Source: Chloroflexota bacterium
GTDB taxonomy: Bacteria; Chloroflexota; Anaerolineae; Promineifilales; Promineifilaceae
Assembly: GCA_014584575.1 (NCBI GenBank)
Contig: JACTMP010000002.1
Coordinates: forward strand, 124,001-188,000
Length of the DNA: 64,000 nucleotides
Direction: 5' to 3'
Shown: positions 50,553-60,976 of the stretch, piece after piece
Position numbering within the stretch: the first letter of the stretch is position 1
Layout of the letters: the number at the start of each line of letters is the position of its first letter
Position numbers and translations under genes: made by a program
Notes under the pieces: model-generated
The model's database searches: none
Seen by the model: the letters and a program-made list of their open reading frames with translations, nothing else
What the model was told of the DNA's origin: nothing

Positions 50553-51090
50553 CACTGCCTCTGGCGACCTGGATGGCGATAACTGGTTCATCTGCGGCGG
50601 CCGGTTGGCGGTGTGGGCCGCGGCGGAGCAGCGCCAGGCCGGCCGCGCCCAGGCAGAAGATCAGGCAGAGCGGGATGAAGAGGAACCAGCCGAGGATGGG
50701 AAAAGCGGCGGCCAGTTCCAGAGCGACAACGGCGCGCAAAAAAGCGGCCGCCGGAGAAAGCCCGGCTTGTGACCGTTCGCGCAGCCGCTGGGACATCCAA
50801 CCGGTTAACCCGGCCGCGCCCACTGCCGCTATGGCCAGCGTGCTCAAGACGAGGACAATGGCCGTCAGGTTTGCGCCGGGCAAGGGCACATTCACCAAAA
50901 TGAGAACCAGCACAGTGACGACCAGGCTGAGCAGCAGGCCAAAGAAAAAGGTGCGACCAGGCATACGCGCCAGCCGCATTTCCGCACGGGCAGTGGCTGC
51001 GGGAAACAGCAGCCACCAGGTGAAAATCAGGCCGGGAAAGACAATGCCCAATGAGAGCAGGATGCCAAAACCCAGGTAAACGTCAGACAT
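50542..51090 (-). CDS. Four-helix membrane protein
   Basis: A 182-residue protein with hydrophobic helices near residues 8-28, 48-70, 76-98 and 138-158. It shares its overall layout with the next gene upstream (51,694), including a MPGRTFFFG / MPGRALLIG segment, so the two are paralogues. It overlaps the start of the DUF1800 gene. In this family, bactofilin-like or sensor roles have been proposed for neighbours, but I cannot assign one here. Confidence 0.7.
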   Translation of the reverse strand: MSDVYLGFGILLSLGIVFPGLIFTWWLLFPAATARAEMRLARMPGRTFFFGLLLSLVVTVLVLILVNVPLPGANLTAIVLVLSTLAIAAVGAAGLTGWMSQRLRERSQAGLSPAAAFLRAVVALELAAAFPILGWFLFIPLCLIFCLGAAGLALLRRGPHRQPAAADEPVIAIQVARGSDVV

Positions 51091-51157
51091 GGTATACCTC
51101 CATTCATGTGTTGTTGTAGAGGGATACCGGACGGTTGACGGAAATGTTGCAGCAATT

Positions 51158-51694
51158 TCAGGGGTCGGGAGTAGATGTTGTTGACTTTGTGGCGGACGCT
51201 CCTCCCTGACGTGCCCGTCTCTGACGCGCCCGCCCCATGAGGAGCATGACGCCTACGCCCAGGGCGATGGTCAGCAGGATGGGCGTCAGAACAAACCAGC
51301 CAACAAAGGGGGCCAGCCCGGCCAGCAGAAGCAGGCCGGCCGCAAAGGCGTGGCGGTTGACTGGCGGTTTATCCGGCCATAGGCGCTGCCCCAGCAGCAG
51401 CACCAGACCGGGCAGCCCCAGGAGGATGGCGGCTATCAGGGTGAACAAAGAGGCCAGCGCCGGGATGAAGAAGAGGGGAGCGACATTTTCTCCCAGGGCG
51501 AACAAGGTGAGGGTAAGGGCGCTCAGAAAAAAGAGATTCACCAGGCCGATGAGCAGCGCCCTGCCGGGCATCTGCTCAATAATGGTTTGCCCCTGGGCGG
51601 CTTCGTGAGGGAAGAAACCGGTGAGCAAGAGGAGTACGGCCGTGCCCGTTACCAGCAAGATGAGAGAAGCCAGCAGAAGTTGTAGTAGTTCCAT
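51158..51694 (-). CDS. Four-helix membrane protein, paralogue of the next gene
   Basis: A 178-residue protein with four hydrophobic helices and the MPGRALLIG segment after the first loop, matching its neighbour. Tail Arg/Ser/Thr-rich. It precedes the 51,090 gene by about 70 bases and the ECF pair lies upstream on the same strand, divided by about 120 bases. Function unknown. Confidence 0.7.
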   Translation of the reverse strand: MELLQLLLASLILLVTGTAVLLLLTGFFPHEAAQGQTIIEQMPGRALLIGLVNLFFLSALTLTLFALGENVAPLFFIPALASLFTLIAAILLGLPGLVLLLGQRLWPDKPPVNRHAFAAGLLLLAGLAPFVGWFVLTPILLTIALGVGVMLLMGRARQRRARQGGASATKSTTSTPDP

Positions 51695-51811
51695 GATTAA
51701 CCTAGCCTTTTACCTGGTTGCAGAGTGGAATCGCCATTTTCATTTTGGTCGCCATCGTCTATGTATGATGACCATAGACGTTTTATTTCGGTATAAACCT
51801 TTACCACCCCA

Positions 51812-52423
51812 TTACCTTTGCCCGTATGCATCTTGCTGTGCCGCCCGCCAGGTAAAACGAACTGTGATCAGCCACAGCACGGCCGTGACTGTCGCCAGAG
51901 GCAGCAAGAGCGACAACGGTAAGGAAAATGACGGCGAAAGGATTGATTCTGACCACACGGCCGTCCAGCCGACCCGCCAGACATCGGGTTGCCACCAGAC
52001 CGCCCACCATGCGCTCCAACTCTGGGTCAATGCGTCCCAACTGGGCAGCGCCGGGTATAGCGCCGACCATGCCGTCACTTTTGCCCATAGCGGCCAGGCC
52101 ACCAGCACCGTTAGCAGGGCCAGGGCAAACTGCACAGCCAGCAGCGACTGCCAGGTGCGCCCCGGTATTGTGGTGGGCAGCAGCGTCGGCGTCTCTAACC
52201 TGGCCAAAACCGTGGTAGTGAGATCATGGGTTAGTTGGGGTTCTGGCAGAGCGTCTAGTTCGGCTTGTAAGGTGCGCCATTGGTGGAGTACGGTCGTTAA
52301 ACCCGGTTCTTGGGCCAGCCGCGCCGCCACGATCTGCTGCTGTTCGGGCGGCAATTCGCCGTCCAGGTAGGCTTGCAGCAGGAGTTCATCCGCCAACGTC
52401 AATTCGTCTTCATTCCTAGTCAT
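51812..52423 (-). CDS. Putative anti-sigma factor
   Basis: A 203-residue protein. Residues about 8-40 (LLLQAYLDGELPPEQQQIVA) resemble the sigma-binding helix of anti-sigma factors, though the zinc HxxxCxxC is missing. Transmembrane helices follow at about 90-115 and 170-190, with a Trp-rich loop outside. It ends close to and follows the ECF sigma gene by three bases; the usual arrangement of sigma and membrane anti-sigma. It should hold the sigma factor at the membrane until a signal releases it. Confidence 0.8.
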   Translation of the reverse strand: MTRNEDELTLADELLLQAYLDGELPPEQQQIVAARLAQEPGLTTVLHQWRTLQAELDALPEPQLTHDLTTTVLARLETPTLLPTTIPGRTWQSLLAVQFALALLTVLVAWPLWAKVTAWSALYPALPSWDALTQSWSAWWAVWWQPDVWRVGWTAVWSESILSPSFSLPLSLLLPLATVTAVLWLITVRFTWRAAQQDAYGQR

Positions 52424-52426
52424 TGT

Positions 52427-53017
52427 CTAGCTCTCACCAGGTTCTGCCAGCCGTTCCAGCAGTAATTTGCGGGCGCGGAGCAGATGGCTTTTCACCGTGT
52501 TTAGCGGCAGATCAAGTTGTGTGGCAATATCAGCATAGCTCAATTCCTGAAAGTGGCGTAGCTCGATAATCACCCGATAATGGGGCGGTAGCGCCTGAAT
52601 CGCTTGCCATATTTGCTGCTGTCGTTCCCAGGCAATTTGCTGTTGCTCGGTGGCACGCCAACCACCCGCGCCATCGGCCAGCCACTCTTGTTCATCGCTT
52701 AAAGGTATAATTGCCATAGTTCGTTGCCGCAGCAGATCATAACAAACATTGGTCGCAATTTGCCGCAGCCAGGGGCCAAACGGCCGTTGGCTGTCAAATC
52801 CGGCCAATGAACGATGCGCCCGAATAAAGGCTTCTTGGGTAGCGTCTTCCGCATCTTGCCGCTGGCCCAACAGCCGGTAGCAAACGGCAAAAACGGATTG
52901 TTGGTACCGCCCTACCAATAGACCATATGCTTTGTGGTCATTGCCCTGTGCCTGGGCCAACAGTTCTTGTTCGTCGGGCAGATCCATACTTGTTAAGGAT
53001 ACTGGCATTTTCTTCAT
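52427..53017 (-). CDS. ECF-type RNA polymerase sigma factor
   Basis: A protein of about 196 residues with sigma region 2 (YQQSVFAVCYRLLGQRQDAEDATQEAFIRAH) described by its DAED...QEAF signature, and region 4 (ELSYADIATQLDLPLNTVKS). It directs RNA polymerase to specific promoters and probably controls the anti-sigma, membrane pair and DUF1800/1501 genes downstream. The start is uncertain: 53,017 or 52,987; neither has a clear ribosome-binding site. Confidence 0.9.
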   Translation of the reverse strand: MKKMPVSLTSMDLPDEQELLAQAQGNDHKAYGLLVGRYQQSVFAVCYRLLGQRQDAEDATQEAFIRAHRSLAGFDSQRPFGPWLRQIATNVCYDLLRQRTMAIIPLSDEQEWLADGAGGWRATEQQQIAWERQQQIWQAIQALPPHYRVIIELRHFQELSYADIATQLDLPLNTVKSHLLRARKLLLERLAEPGES

Positions 53018-53107
53018 TTTGTTGCAGCAAGTTGCGCTGGAATTGTAATGATGTGTATGAACTGCGCCACCTGCCAAACTGGGCAGCAGTTCTCAGTTTC
53101 ATTTGCA

Positions 53108-53229
53108 GCGGCAGATAAATCTGCACCAACAGAAGGCAAAGCCGACCTTCGTCGGTTGTAAATAGTTGTCGAAGGCCGACTTTGCTTTCTATATGCCGCG
53201 ATTTCAATCGCCCGATTGTGTCAGACTGA
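53108..53229 (+). repeat. Dispersed palindromic intergenic repeat, copy 1
   Basis: GCGGCAGATAAATCTGCACC, then a hairpin of AAAGCCGACCTTCGTCGG with its partner GAAGGCCGACTTTGC, then CGATTTCAATCGCCCGATTG and GTGTCAGA. The whole unit recurs in opposite orientation at 62,359-62,475. Confidence 0.75.
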
Positions 53230-53290
53230 GAACTATTGCAAACCAGGTATGCCAGTTGGCAAAGTTCACAAGATTACGTAAACTTGCGGC

Positions 53291-54340
53291 ATGAATCGCC
53301 TGGATTTCCGCTCCGATACCGTTAGCTGGCCCACCCCCGCCATGCGCCAGGCCATGGCCAATGCCCCCGTGGGTGATGATGTATATGGCGAAGACCCCAC
53401 CGTCAACGAACTGGAAGCGTTAGCCGCCGCCAAAACTGGCAAAGAAGCCGGTCTCTTTGTCACCAGCGGCACCATGGGCAATCTGGTGGCGGTGCTCACC
53501 CACGCCAATCGCGGCGACGAAGCCATCATCGGGCAAGATGCGCACATCTTCTGTTATGAAGCGGGTGGGATGGCGGCGTTGGGGAATGTGATGCCCCGTC
53601 CCTTGCCCACCGACCACACCGGCCGCATGTCCCTGGCGCAGATAGAAGAGACGATTGCGCCGGATGATGCCCACTACGGCCGTACCCGCCTCATCCTCGT
53701 TGAAAACAGCTACGGCAGCCGCGCCGGCTATCCGCTGCCGCCTGACTACTTCGCCGGTGTGCAGGCCATCGCCAACCGCCACACCCTGCGCACCCACATG
53801 GACGGGGCGCGGCTGTTTAATGCCGCCGTCGCTCAAAACAGTGACGCCAGCACGCTCACCCAACACGTAGACAGCGTCAGCTTTTGCCTGAGCAAAGGGT
53901 TGTGCGCTCCGGTCGGTTCCGTGTTATGCGGCTCGGCCGAATTTATTCACCAGGCGCGCCGCACCCGCAAAGTGGTAGGCGGTGGCATGCGCCAGGCCGG
54001 TATTCTGGCTGCCGCCGGCATTGTGGCTCTGCACGAGATGATTGAGCGGCTGGCCGACGACCACCAACATGCTCGCCAGCTTGCCGAAGGGTTAGCCCAA
54101 ATCCCCGGCATTCACGTGGATCTTGATACCGTCAAGACCAATATGGTCTTTTTTGCGCTGGATGAGGGGGTGTCGCTTACGGCCGTTGCGTACATGACCC
54201 AACTCCGCCAGCGCGCCAACATCTGGCTGGGGGACATTGGCCCCCGCCACTTCCGCGCCGTCACCCATTACTGGAGTGGCCCCGCGGAAGTTGAACTGTT
54301 TGTGGAAACAACCAGAGTTATTTTGAAAGGTAATCGGTGA
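53291..54340 (+). CDS. ltaE: Low-specificity L-threonine aldolase
   Basis: A 349-residue pyridoxal-phosphate enzyme that splits threonine to glycine and acetaldehyde. The family pattern is clear: DFRSDTVSWPTPAM at the start, GDDVYGEDPTVNELE, TSGTMGNL, THMDGARLFNAA and SFCLSKGLCAPVGSV, where the lysine (SKGL) carries the cofactor. Length is normal. It is monocistronic, followed by the palindromic word cluster at 54,329. Confidence 0.95.
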   Translation: MNRLDFRSDTVSWPTPAMRQAMANAPVGDDVYGEDPTVNELEALAAAKTGKEAGLFVTSGTMGNLVAVLTHANRGDEAIIGQDAHIFCYEAGGMAALGNVMPRPLPTDHTGRMSLAQIEETIAPDDAHYGRTRLILVENSYGSRAGYPLPPDYFAGVQAIANRHTLRTHMDGARLFNAAVAQNSDASTLTQHVDSVSFCLSKGLCAPVGSVLCGSAEFIHQARRTRKVVGGGMRQAGILAAAGIVALHEMIERLADDHQHARQLAEGLAQIPGIHVDLDTVKTNMVFFALDEGVSLTAVAYMTQLRQRANIWLGDIGPRHFRAVTHYWSGPAEVELFVETTRVILKGNR

Positions 54341-54391
54341 TCGGTGGTCGGTAATCGGTGCAATCTACTGATTACCGATTACCGATTACCG
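54329..54391. repeat. Intergenic cluster of GGTAATCGG-type words in both orientations
   Basis: GGTAATCGG and variants repeat four times, then GATTACCGATTACCGATTACC in the reverse sense. It overlaps the aldolase stop and can form a long hairpin, acting as a terminator. Similar words lie at 57,687-57,716; a different word with the same design is at 63,140. Confidence 0.65.
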
Positions 54392-54404
54392 GCACGGAGG
54401 CCAC

Positions 54405-57400
54405 ATGGCCAGTCTCATCGGTCACACCATCAACAATCGGTACCGCTTAGAGAGCCTGCTGGGCGATGGCGGCATGGGCACGGTCTATCGCGCTTACGAC
54501 GTGAATCTGGACCGTCAGGTAGCCGTCAAGCTGATGCACGCCCATTTTGCCCGCAACGAGGAGTTCCGGCAGCGGCTCATTCAAGAGGCGCGCACCGCTG
54601 CCCAACTGGATCACCCCTCAGTCGTGCGTGTGTATGATTTTGGCGAATCGGAGTCCGGGCTGTTTATTGCCATGGAGTATGTCAATGGCGGCAGCCTGCG
54701 CGATCATCTGCGCCGCTTGCAGCGTATGGGCAAGTATTTGCCGCTGGCACAGAGCCTGCAAATTGGGGCGCACATTGCCGATGCGCTGGATTACGCCCAC
54801 CAGCGGGGCATCATCCACCGGGACATTAAGCCGGGTAACATCATGCTCAAACGGCTGACGCGCCCGGATGAGCCGGGTGAACAGCCATTCCGGGCCATGT
54901 TGACCGATTTTGGGCTGGTAAAACTGCAAGAGGGGGCGGAATTGACCCAGAGCGGCACGGCATTGGGCACGCCCATTTACATGTCGCCGGAACAGTGTGG
55001 GGGGGAAACGCTAGACGGCCGTTCCGACCTCTACGGCCTGGGTGTGGTGCTGTATGAACTCTTCACCAACCGGCTGCCGTTCAACTTCCAGACATTGGCC
55101 GAGGCGCTGGCAGCGCACCAGCGCGGCGAAATGCCGCCATCGGCCCGCGAATACCGCCCCGACGTGCCCGGCATCATAGATAACATCTTGCAACGCGCTC
55201 TGGCCAAAAGCGCCGATGACCGTTACGAAACTGGCGCCAAGATGACCGACGCTCTGCGTAGCGCCATCATCTCTTTGGAAGGCGCGCCCACCCAGATCAT
55301 GGTGCGCGAGGAGATGGATATTTTGGAGCGGGTGAGCGACCCACCGCCCGGCCACGAACTGATCATCGAAACGCCCGGCCATCCCCGCAGCCTGGTGCAG
55401 CTCAGCCAGGCGGTCATTACCCTGGGCCGCCAGGCAGACAACGAGATTGTGCTGCCCGCCGAAGGCGTCTCCCGCCACCATGCCCGTTTGCAGGCCACGG
55501 CCCTGGGTTGGGAAGTGGTAGACCTGGGCGGCATCAACGGTACCTATCTGAACGACCGCCGCCTGCGCCCGGACGACCCCACGCCCATCTTGCCTGGTTC
55601 CCATTTGCGGGTAGGGCCGTATGAATTGACGCTGCAAGGGCCGGAAGTGGCATTACATGAACCAGACCCGGCCGAGGCGCGTACCATGATGGGTGGCACG
55701 GCCGAACAAATTACCGTGCCGCCGCAAGTAGCGGCAGCGGCTACGGTGGTTGTTCACCAGGAACCATTAGCCATTTTCCTGGCCAATGATTCCATTTCTG
55801 TAGACCCCGGTCAGCAGGCAGAACTGGTGGTGGAGGTGGTGAACCGGAGTGAGGTAGATGACCGCGTCAGCCTGCGTGTGCAGGGAATTCCGGCCAATTG
55901 GGTGGCCGCGCCCGGTCAGTTTGTGACGGTAGCGGCGGGGGCAACCGTTTCCATCCGCATTGGCATCCGGCCGCCGCGCCACCGCAGCACACCTACCGGC
56001 CGCCAACGTTTCCGGCTGGAGTTGGTATCGCAACATTACCCGGATTTGAAGGTGGGCGTGTCGGCGTCGCTGGTGTTAGGCACGTTTGTGGCTTTTGAGG
56101 CGGCCTTGGACAAACAGCAGGTGCGGATGCCGGACATATTGACGGTGACGGTGCAAAACGTGGGCAATGCGCCCGGTGACTTTAGCGTGGTAGCGCGGGA
56201 CCGGCAGGGTGGGCTGCGCTTTAAGGGAGAACGCGGCCGTATTCGGCTGCAAGCGGGGCAGGCGGCGCATATTGAACTGGAAATGATCAGCGAACAAAGC
56301 AGTCTGTTTGGCAGCAATGAGCTATACCCGTTTGAAGTAGAGGTGGTGGGTTCTGGGGGCGGGCGGCAGGTATTGGCGGGCGAGGCGTATGCCGGTTCCG
56401 CTATTCCGCCTTACTTGATCTATGCCCTGGTGTTGGTGGTGACATTTGCCTGCGCCATGATGCTCTTTGCGGTGATTTTTAACCGGGATGTGTTGTTTGG
56501 CCGGGCTGAACCGACCGTGACGCCGACGGTGGATGCGACGCAGTTGTTTTTTGCTACGGAAACGGCCGTTATCCAATCCACCCAAAACGCTTTTGGCACG
56601 GCCGCAGCGTTGACGGCTACGGTGATGGGCGACTCTGACGGTGATGGCCTTACCGACGCTGAAGAGCGACTCATCGGCACCGACCCCTTCAACCCAGACT
56701 CCGATGGTGACGGTTTGCGAGATGGTGAGGAAGTAAAAATCTATGGCACAAATCCGCTTAACCGGGATACGGATGGCGACTTATTGAATGATGGCGACGA
56801 GGTGCGTATCCATCGCACCGACCCCAAGAACCCGGATACGGACGGGGGCGGGGTGCGCGATGGCGTAGAAGTAGACCGGGGTACGAATCCGTTAGACCCC
56901 ACGGACGACTTCCCGCCGACGGCCACCGGTACCGCCGGCCCCACGGCCACCTGGACAAACACGCCCCCGCCCGCAGCGACGGCCACCTGGACGAATACGC
57001 CGCCACCTTCGGCCACTTTTACGGCGACGCCTACCGCCTCGGCGACGCCTACCGCCTCGGCGACGCCTACCGCCTCGGCGACGCCCACAGCCACCGATAC
57101 ACCCACTATCACCCCCACGCCCAATCCGTTGATCGGCTGCCTGCCGGCGCCGCCAAACATAGACGGCGTCTTTAATCCGGCGGAATGGCCGACGCTGCCA
57201 CTGGCGCAGTTTAACCCGGTGGGCAATCCCTCAGCGCTGGCGCAGGTGTACATGGGGCGCAATGGGCAAAATTTGTATCTGGTGTTCCTGGTAAATGACG
57301 CCACCAATGATCCAAATGATACGGTGCAGGCATATATTGATGTGTTGGGTAACGGTGGCGACCCGGATGGGGCCGACCGGTTTTTTATTGTGCAGCGGGA

Positions 57401-57686
57401 TGGGGTCACGGCCGTGCAAGCCGGTATTGGCAGTAACTCGGATGGACTGACCTGGAATTCGGCTTACACCAGCACCAACTGGAACGCGGCGATAGGCGAA
57501 GCGGCCGGGGTGCAATGGGTGGCGGAAATACAAATTAACGTACCGGCGGAAATGCCTTCACTGGCGCCGACCTATGGCCTGATGTTCCAGGTGTTGTATC
57601 CGGTGGAAACGGCCGTGTGGCCGGCCGATGCCAATGCGGTGAATGTGAATAGCTGGCTGCGTGTGGATGGGGCGGTTTGCCCGTGA
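54405..57686 (+). CDS. Ser/Thr protein kinase with FHA domain and extracellular TSP3/CBM9-like domains
   Basis: A 1093-residue transmembrane receptor-type kinase. Residues about 12-290 are a Hanks-type kinase: Gly loop GDGGMG at 20-25, invariant Lys42, HRDIKPGN near 140, DFGLVK near 170. An FHA phosphothreonine-binding domain spans about 318-405 ([18 protein letters not shown]). A beta-rich segment follows, one transmembrane helix near 668-690, then thrombospondin type-3 calcium repeats ([36 protein letters not shown]), a Thr/Pro/Ala linker with a repeated SATPTA unit, and a C-terminal CBM9-like ligand-binding domain ([10 protein letters not shown]). Extracellular binding probably regulates cytosolic phosphorylation. 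Confidence 0.9.
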   Translation: MASLIGHTINNRYRLESLLGDGGMGTVYRAYDVNLDRQVAVKLMHAHFARNEEFRQRLIQEARTAAQLDHPSVVRVYDFGESESGLFIAMEYVNGGSLRDHLRRLQRMGKYLPLAQSLQIGAHIADALDYAHQRGIIHRDIKPGNIMLKRLTRPDEPGEQPFRAMLTDFGLVKLQEGAELTQSGTALGTPIYMSPEQCGGETLDGRSDLYGLGVVLYELFTNRLPFNFQTLAEALAAHQRGEMPPSAREYRPDVPGIIDNILQRALAKSADDRYETGAKMTDALRSAIISLEGAPTQIMVREEMDILERVSDPPPGHELIIETPGHPRSLVQLSQAVITLGRQADNEIVLPAEGVSRHHARLQATALGWEVVDLGGINGTYLNDRRLRPDDPTPILPGSHLRVGPYELTLQGPEVALHEPDPAEARTMMGGTAEQITVPPQVAAAATVVVHQEPLAIFLANDSISVDPGQQAELVVEVVNRSEVDDRVSLRVQGIPANWVAAPGQFVTVAAGATVSIRIGIRPPRHRSTPTGRQRFRLELVSQHYPDLKVGVSASLVLGTFVAFEAALDKQQVRMPDILTVTVQNVGNAPGDFSVVARDRQGGLRFKGERGRIRLQAGQAAHIELEMISEQSSLFGSNELYPFEVEVVGSGGGRQVLAGEAYAGSAIPPYLIYALVLVVTFACAMMLFAVIFNRDVLFGRAEPTVTPTVDATQLFFATETAVIQSTQNAFGTAAALTATVMGDSDGDGLTDAEERLIGTDPFNPDSDGDGLRDGEEVKIYGTNPLNRDTDGDLLNDGDEVRIHRTDPKNPDTDGGGVRDGVEVDRGTNPLDPTDDFPPTATGTAGPTATWTNTPPPAATATWTNTPPPSATFTATPTASATPTASATPTASATPTATDTPTITPTPNPLIGCLPAPPNIDGVFNPAEWPTLPLAQFNPVGNPSALAQVYMGRNGQNLYLVFLVNDATNDPNDTVQAYIDVLGNGGDPDGADRFFIVQRDGVTAVQAGIGSNSDGLTWNSAYTSTNWNAAIGEAAGVQWVAEIQINVPAEMPSLAPTYGLMFQVLYPVETAVWPADANAVNVNSWLRVDGAVCP

Positions 57687-57716
57687 TCGGTAATCGGTTC
57701 TCGGTTATCGGTGACC
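57687..57716. repeat. Short cluster of GGTAATCGG-type words
   Basis: GATCGGTAATCGGTTCTCGGTTATCGG, the same word family as at 54,329, placed between the kinase gene and the HD-type hydrolase gene. Only the forward orientation is present. Confidence 0.55.
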
Positions 57717-57731
57717 CGTGGGGGTGGTGCG

Positions 57732-58382
57732 ATGGGGCAGAGTTTTGATCTTCAAGAGATGCGGAGCCGGTGGGTTTCCCTGGTAGGGGAGCTAGGTGTA
57801 AGCGAGCATGTAGCCGATTCCGTTTTTGGGGAATTGGCGGCGCATTATCAGACGGACGGCCGTGCCTACCACAATCTGGCGCATGTGCAGCAGGTACTCA
57901 CCTCGGCGGAAGCAGTAGCAGGACAGGCGGTGGACTGGTCGGCCGTGCAACTGGCAATCTGGTTTCACGATGTGGTCTATGTGCCCGGCGCGCCGGACAA
58001 TGAAGCCCAAAGCGCCCACTATGCCCGCCGTATGCTGCAAAGCTGGCAATTGTCCGAGCCGATCATTCAGTCGGTGGAGCAACTGATTCTGGCAACCGCG
58101 TTAAACGGCGCGGCTCCCCATCACCCGGATGCTCCCCTGATTCAAGATGCGGATATTGCCACACTGGGCTGGCCGCCGGATGCGTACCGGGGCTATGCCC
58201 AGGCCATCCGCCAGGAGTTTGCCCATGTGCCAGAGGAGGATTATCGGCACGGCCGTAGCCAAATCCTCACCCACTTCCTACAAAAACCCCGCCTCTACCA
58301 CACCGACCACTTTTTTACCCACCTGGAAGCACAGGCGCGGGTGAACATTTATCAGGAACTACAAGCCCTCAAGGAGGCTTGA
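57732..58382 (+). CDS. HD-type metal-dependent phosphohydrolase
   Basis: A 216-residue protein with HD-superfamily residues: YHNLAHV (metal His), AIWFHDVVY (the HD pair), AHYARRML and IQDADIATLG (a later Asp). Such proteins hydrolyse phosphate esters or nucleotides. ATG 57,732 is preferred over an upstream GTG/ATG. It ends 27 bases before the methyltransferase gene, without shared function being clear. Confidence 0.8.
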   Translation: MGQSFDLQEMRSRWVSLVGELGVSEHVADSVFGELAAHYQTDGRAYHNLAHVQQVLTSAEAVAGQAVDWSAVQLAIWFHDVVYVPGAPDNEAQSAHYARRMLQSWQLSEPIIQSVEQLILATALNGAAPHHPDAPLIQDADIATLGWPPDAYRGYAQAIRQEFAHVPEEDYRHGRSQILTHFLQKPRLYHTDHFFTHLEAQARVNIYQELQALKEA

Positions 58383-58397
58383 ACACTCCAAAAAGGC

Positions 58398-58403
58398 TAT
58401 AAT
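58398..58403 (+). promoter_or_regulatory. -10 box of the restriction-modification operon
   Basis: TATAAT seven bases before the ATG at 58,410 implies a leaderless methyltransferase transcript. No good -35 hexamer is visible at the expected place. Confidence 0.5.
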
Positions 58404-58409
58404 ACGATC

Positions 58410-59483
58410 ATGCAGATTCCAAATGAGACACCTTACTTTACCTCAGAATCGGGACGTGCGTATTTGGGTGATTCATCATGCCTGTTAACACGAATACCTG
58501 ATCATTCCATTGACCTCATTTGCACCTCTCCACCTTTTGCCCTGTTACGCCAGAAGGCTTATGGTAATGTTCATGCCAGCGAGTATGTTGATTGGTTTAT
58601 GGGCTTTGCCAGAGAGTTTGCCCGTATCTTAAAGCCAAAGGGTTCTCTATTCATTGATATTGGCGGGACTTGGGTCAAAGGGGTGCCTGTTAGAAGCCTC
58701 TACCATTATGAACTGGTAATCCGGCTATGTGAGCCTGTTGAAGCGGGTGGGGGAGGGTATTATCTGGCTCAGGAACTCTACTGGTACAATCCGGCCAAGT
58801 TGCCTACACCAGCGGAGTGGGTGACGGTGCGGCGTGAACGAGTTAAAGATGCTGTGAATACTGTGTGGTGGTTATGTTTGCATCCGCACCCTAAAGCGAA
58901 TAATCGTGGCGTGTTGAAGCCGTATAGTGAGGCTCAAATTAAGTTGATGGAGCAGGGGTACAAGCCAAAGAAACGGCCGTCAGAACATGACATTAGTGAC
59001 AAATTTGCCCAAGATAATAACGGGGCTATTCCTCCCAACTTGATTAACGACCAGAACTCTCCCGATAATGAAATTGGAGAAGCTGTTCTCCTACCCGTCA
59101 ATGTCATTTCCGCTTCCAATACATCCAGTAATGACCAATATCTGCGGCTCTGCCGTGAAAATGGTGTTGCGCCACATCCCGCCCGATTCCCAAAAGCTTT
59201 GCCGGAGTTTGCTATTGGTCTGTGTACTGAGGTGGGGGATGTGGTGTTAGACCCATTTGCTGGTAGCAACATGACCGGATATGTAGCGGAGATGATGGGT
59301 AGAAAATGGATTGCTATTGAACAAAACGAAGAATACTTGAGAGGCGCCGCCTATAGATTTGCCCACAATGGACAACATAAGCCGGTCGAGCCAGCCGAGA
59401 CTGTGACTCAAAAAACATTATTTGAACTCCCCCCGCCGCAAAAACATATCTTGCGTGATGAAGAAGCTGAATATCTGGAATGA
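58410..59483 (+). CDS. Site-specific DNA methyltransferase (amino-methylating)
   Basis: A 357-residue enzyme with the catalytic motif TSPPF near residue 37, typical of N4-cytosine or N6-adenine methyltransferases, and the S-adenosylmethionine motif DPFAGSNMTG near residue 280. The catalytic motif comes before the cofactor motif (beta-type order). It protects host DNA from the endonuclease in the next gene; TGA and ATG overlap. Base composition is lower in GC than both neighbours, which suggests horizontal acquisition. Target sequence cannot be read from the gene. Confidence 0.9.
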   Translation: MQIPNETPYFTSESGRAYLGDSSCLLTRIPDHSIDLICTSPPFALLRQKAYGNVHASEYVDWFMGFAREFARILKPKGSLFIDIGGTWVKGVPVRSLYHYELVIRLCEPVEAGGGGYYLAQELYWYNPAKLPTPAEWVTVRRERVKDAVNTVWWLCLHPHPKANNRGVLKPYSEAQIKLMEQGYKPKKRPSEHDISDKFAQDNNGAIPPNLINDQNSPDNEIGEAVLLPVNVISASNTSSNDQYLRLCRENGVAPHPARFPKALPEFAIGLCTEVGDVVLDPFAGSNMTGYVAEMMGRKWIAIEQNEEYLRGAAYRFAHNGQHKPVEPAETVTQKTLFELPPPQKHILRDEEAEYLE

Positions 59484-60970
59484 CAACCACCAAACCGCGC
59501 CGGTTCACCTATGGTGACCAATTCGATCCCAAAAAATACGCTCTGACCGATCTGTTGCAGTTATGTGTGGAGAACGCGCCAGACCGGTATCAGTTGCAGA
59601 CAACCATTCGCGCCCAATACTATGAAGGGTATGGCCACGATCCAGTGCAGCGTGATGAGAATTCGACCAAGATGGCGATGAATTGTCTGCTTTCGCTCAA
59701 TGCTTACGGTCTGATACAGTTGGCCGATGCCGGCAAGAGTTATGTGGTCACAGACTTAACCCGCCGGCTGTTGTTGATCCGTCACAATCCTGATGCGGTT
59801 CATCGTGAGTTTGCGATACATATTCTCACCAATTTGGAAGGCCTGTTGCTGGCGCGGTTGATTGAGAACATTCGCGCCAGAGGGGAACAAGTGACTTTGG
59901 AGTATCTTGGGGAAGAATTGAACGATTTGGGCGTCAAAATTCCGCCAAATTCTACCTATATCAGCACGATGCGTGAGTGGTTGGCCCAGGCTGGCGCTTT
60001 TCGAGCAACTGGTTACGAGGTTAATTGGGACGTTATCTACAACCTGTTACAAGTGGATGCTGATACGATAGATGAACTATACAAGCTAACGGCCGAACAA
60101 AAACATTTCCTCCTGTCACTGGTAAGTCTGGATGTCCGCGAGTTCACCCCCTCGAACAAGATTGCCAACCATACACGCAGTGTTTACAAAATCCGTCTGA
60201 CCACGAAGAACCTTGTTAAGGATGTGCTTGAGCCTTTGGTGTCTCTGGGTCTGATTGACACAAGAAAAACAACGGGCGGCAGGGGAGCTAAACCCCATTT
60301 GGTGCGTCTCACCGAGAAGTCACAAACGGAGATATTAGAGCCTCTGGTTCAAAATCTGGCGCAGGTCACAGAGTTAACTTCAGCCGAATTGAATCGCCCA
60401 TTTGAAGAGGTAGTAGCGGAATTGAATAATCCAGCCAAACATGAAAGGGGCAAGGCCCTTGAGTTGTTAGCCATCTGGATCATCCGCTTATTGGGTTTGC
60501 GTTTCTCGAAATGGCGGCTCAGGCATTGGGAAGCCACGGGGGGTGGCGAGGTTGATGTGCTGGCTGCATCCGACAAAATTGTTTACAGCCGTTGGCAGAT
60601 CCAATGTAAGAATCAGCAAAGCAAAGTGGGTGTAGATGTTATTGCCAAAGAAGTTGGTTTAACTTTTCTCACCAAAGCTGACGTTATCATGGTGGTGACA
60701 ACAAGCAAATTTGCCAGTGACGCCGTCAATTACGCTAATCAAATCAACGATGTGAGCCGCTATTACGTCATATTGCTTGAAGATGACGATGTCAGACGGA
60801 TTGCCGAGGATAAGACTCGTATTGTGGAAATTCTCAATATCAAAGCCCGACGCACATTTGCCAAACGGGAGTTGGGCATGAGTGATACCGAAGACCTGTT
60901 CCTGGAAGCCAGTGAACCAGAAACGATAGAAGAAATCGAATCTCTCATTGAAGAAGCATCACGGCCGTAA
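59480..60970 (+). CDS. Restriction endonuclease with Mrr-like nuclease domain
   Basis: A 496-residue protein. The N-terminal 320 residues contain winged-helix-like regions for DNA recognition. Residues about 340-420 carry a PD-(D/E)xK nuclease core: GGGEVDVLA supplies the Asp, and QIQCKN the Gln-x-Lys variant of the second motif, as in Mrr-like nucleases. It starts within the methyltransferase stop codon. Together they form a type II-like restriction-modification system. A helical acidic tail ends the protein. Confidence 0.8.
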   Translation: MTTTKPRRFTYGDQFDPKKYALTDLLQLCVENAPDRYQLQTTIRAQYYEGYGHDPVQRDENSTKMAMNCLLSLNAYGLIQLADAGKSYVVTDLTRRLLLIRHNPDAVHREFAIHILTNLEGLLLARLIENIRARGEQVTLEYLGEELNDLGVKIPPNSTYISTMREWLAQAGAFRATGYEVNWDVIYNLLQVDADTIDELYKLTAEQKHFLLSLVSLDVREFTPSNKIANHTRSVYKIRLTTKNLVKDVLEPLVSLGLIDTRKTTGGRGAKPHLVRLTEKSQTEILEPLVQNLAQVTELTSAELNRPFEEVVAELNNPAKHERGKALELLAIWIIRLLGLRFSKWRLRHWEATGGGEVDVLAASDKIVYSRWQIQCKNQQSKVGVDVIAKEVGLTFLTKADVIMVVTTSKFASDAVNYANQINDVSRYYVILLEDDDVRRIAEDKTRIVEILNIKARRTFAKRELGMSDTEDLFLEASEPETIEEIESLIEEASRP

Positions 60971-60976
60971 GGTAAC

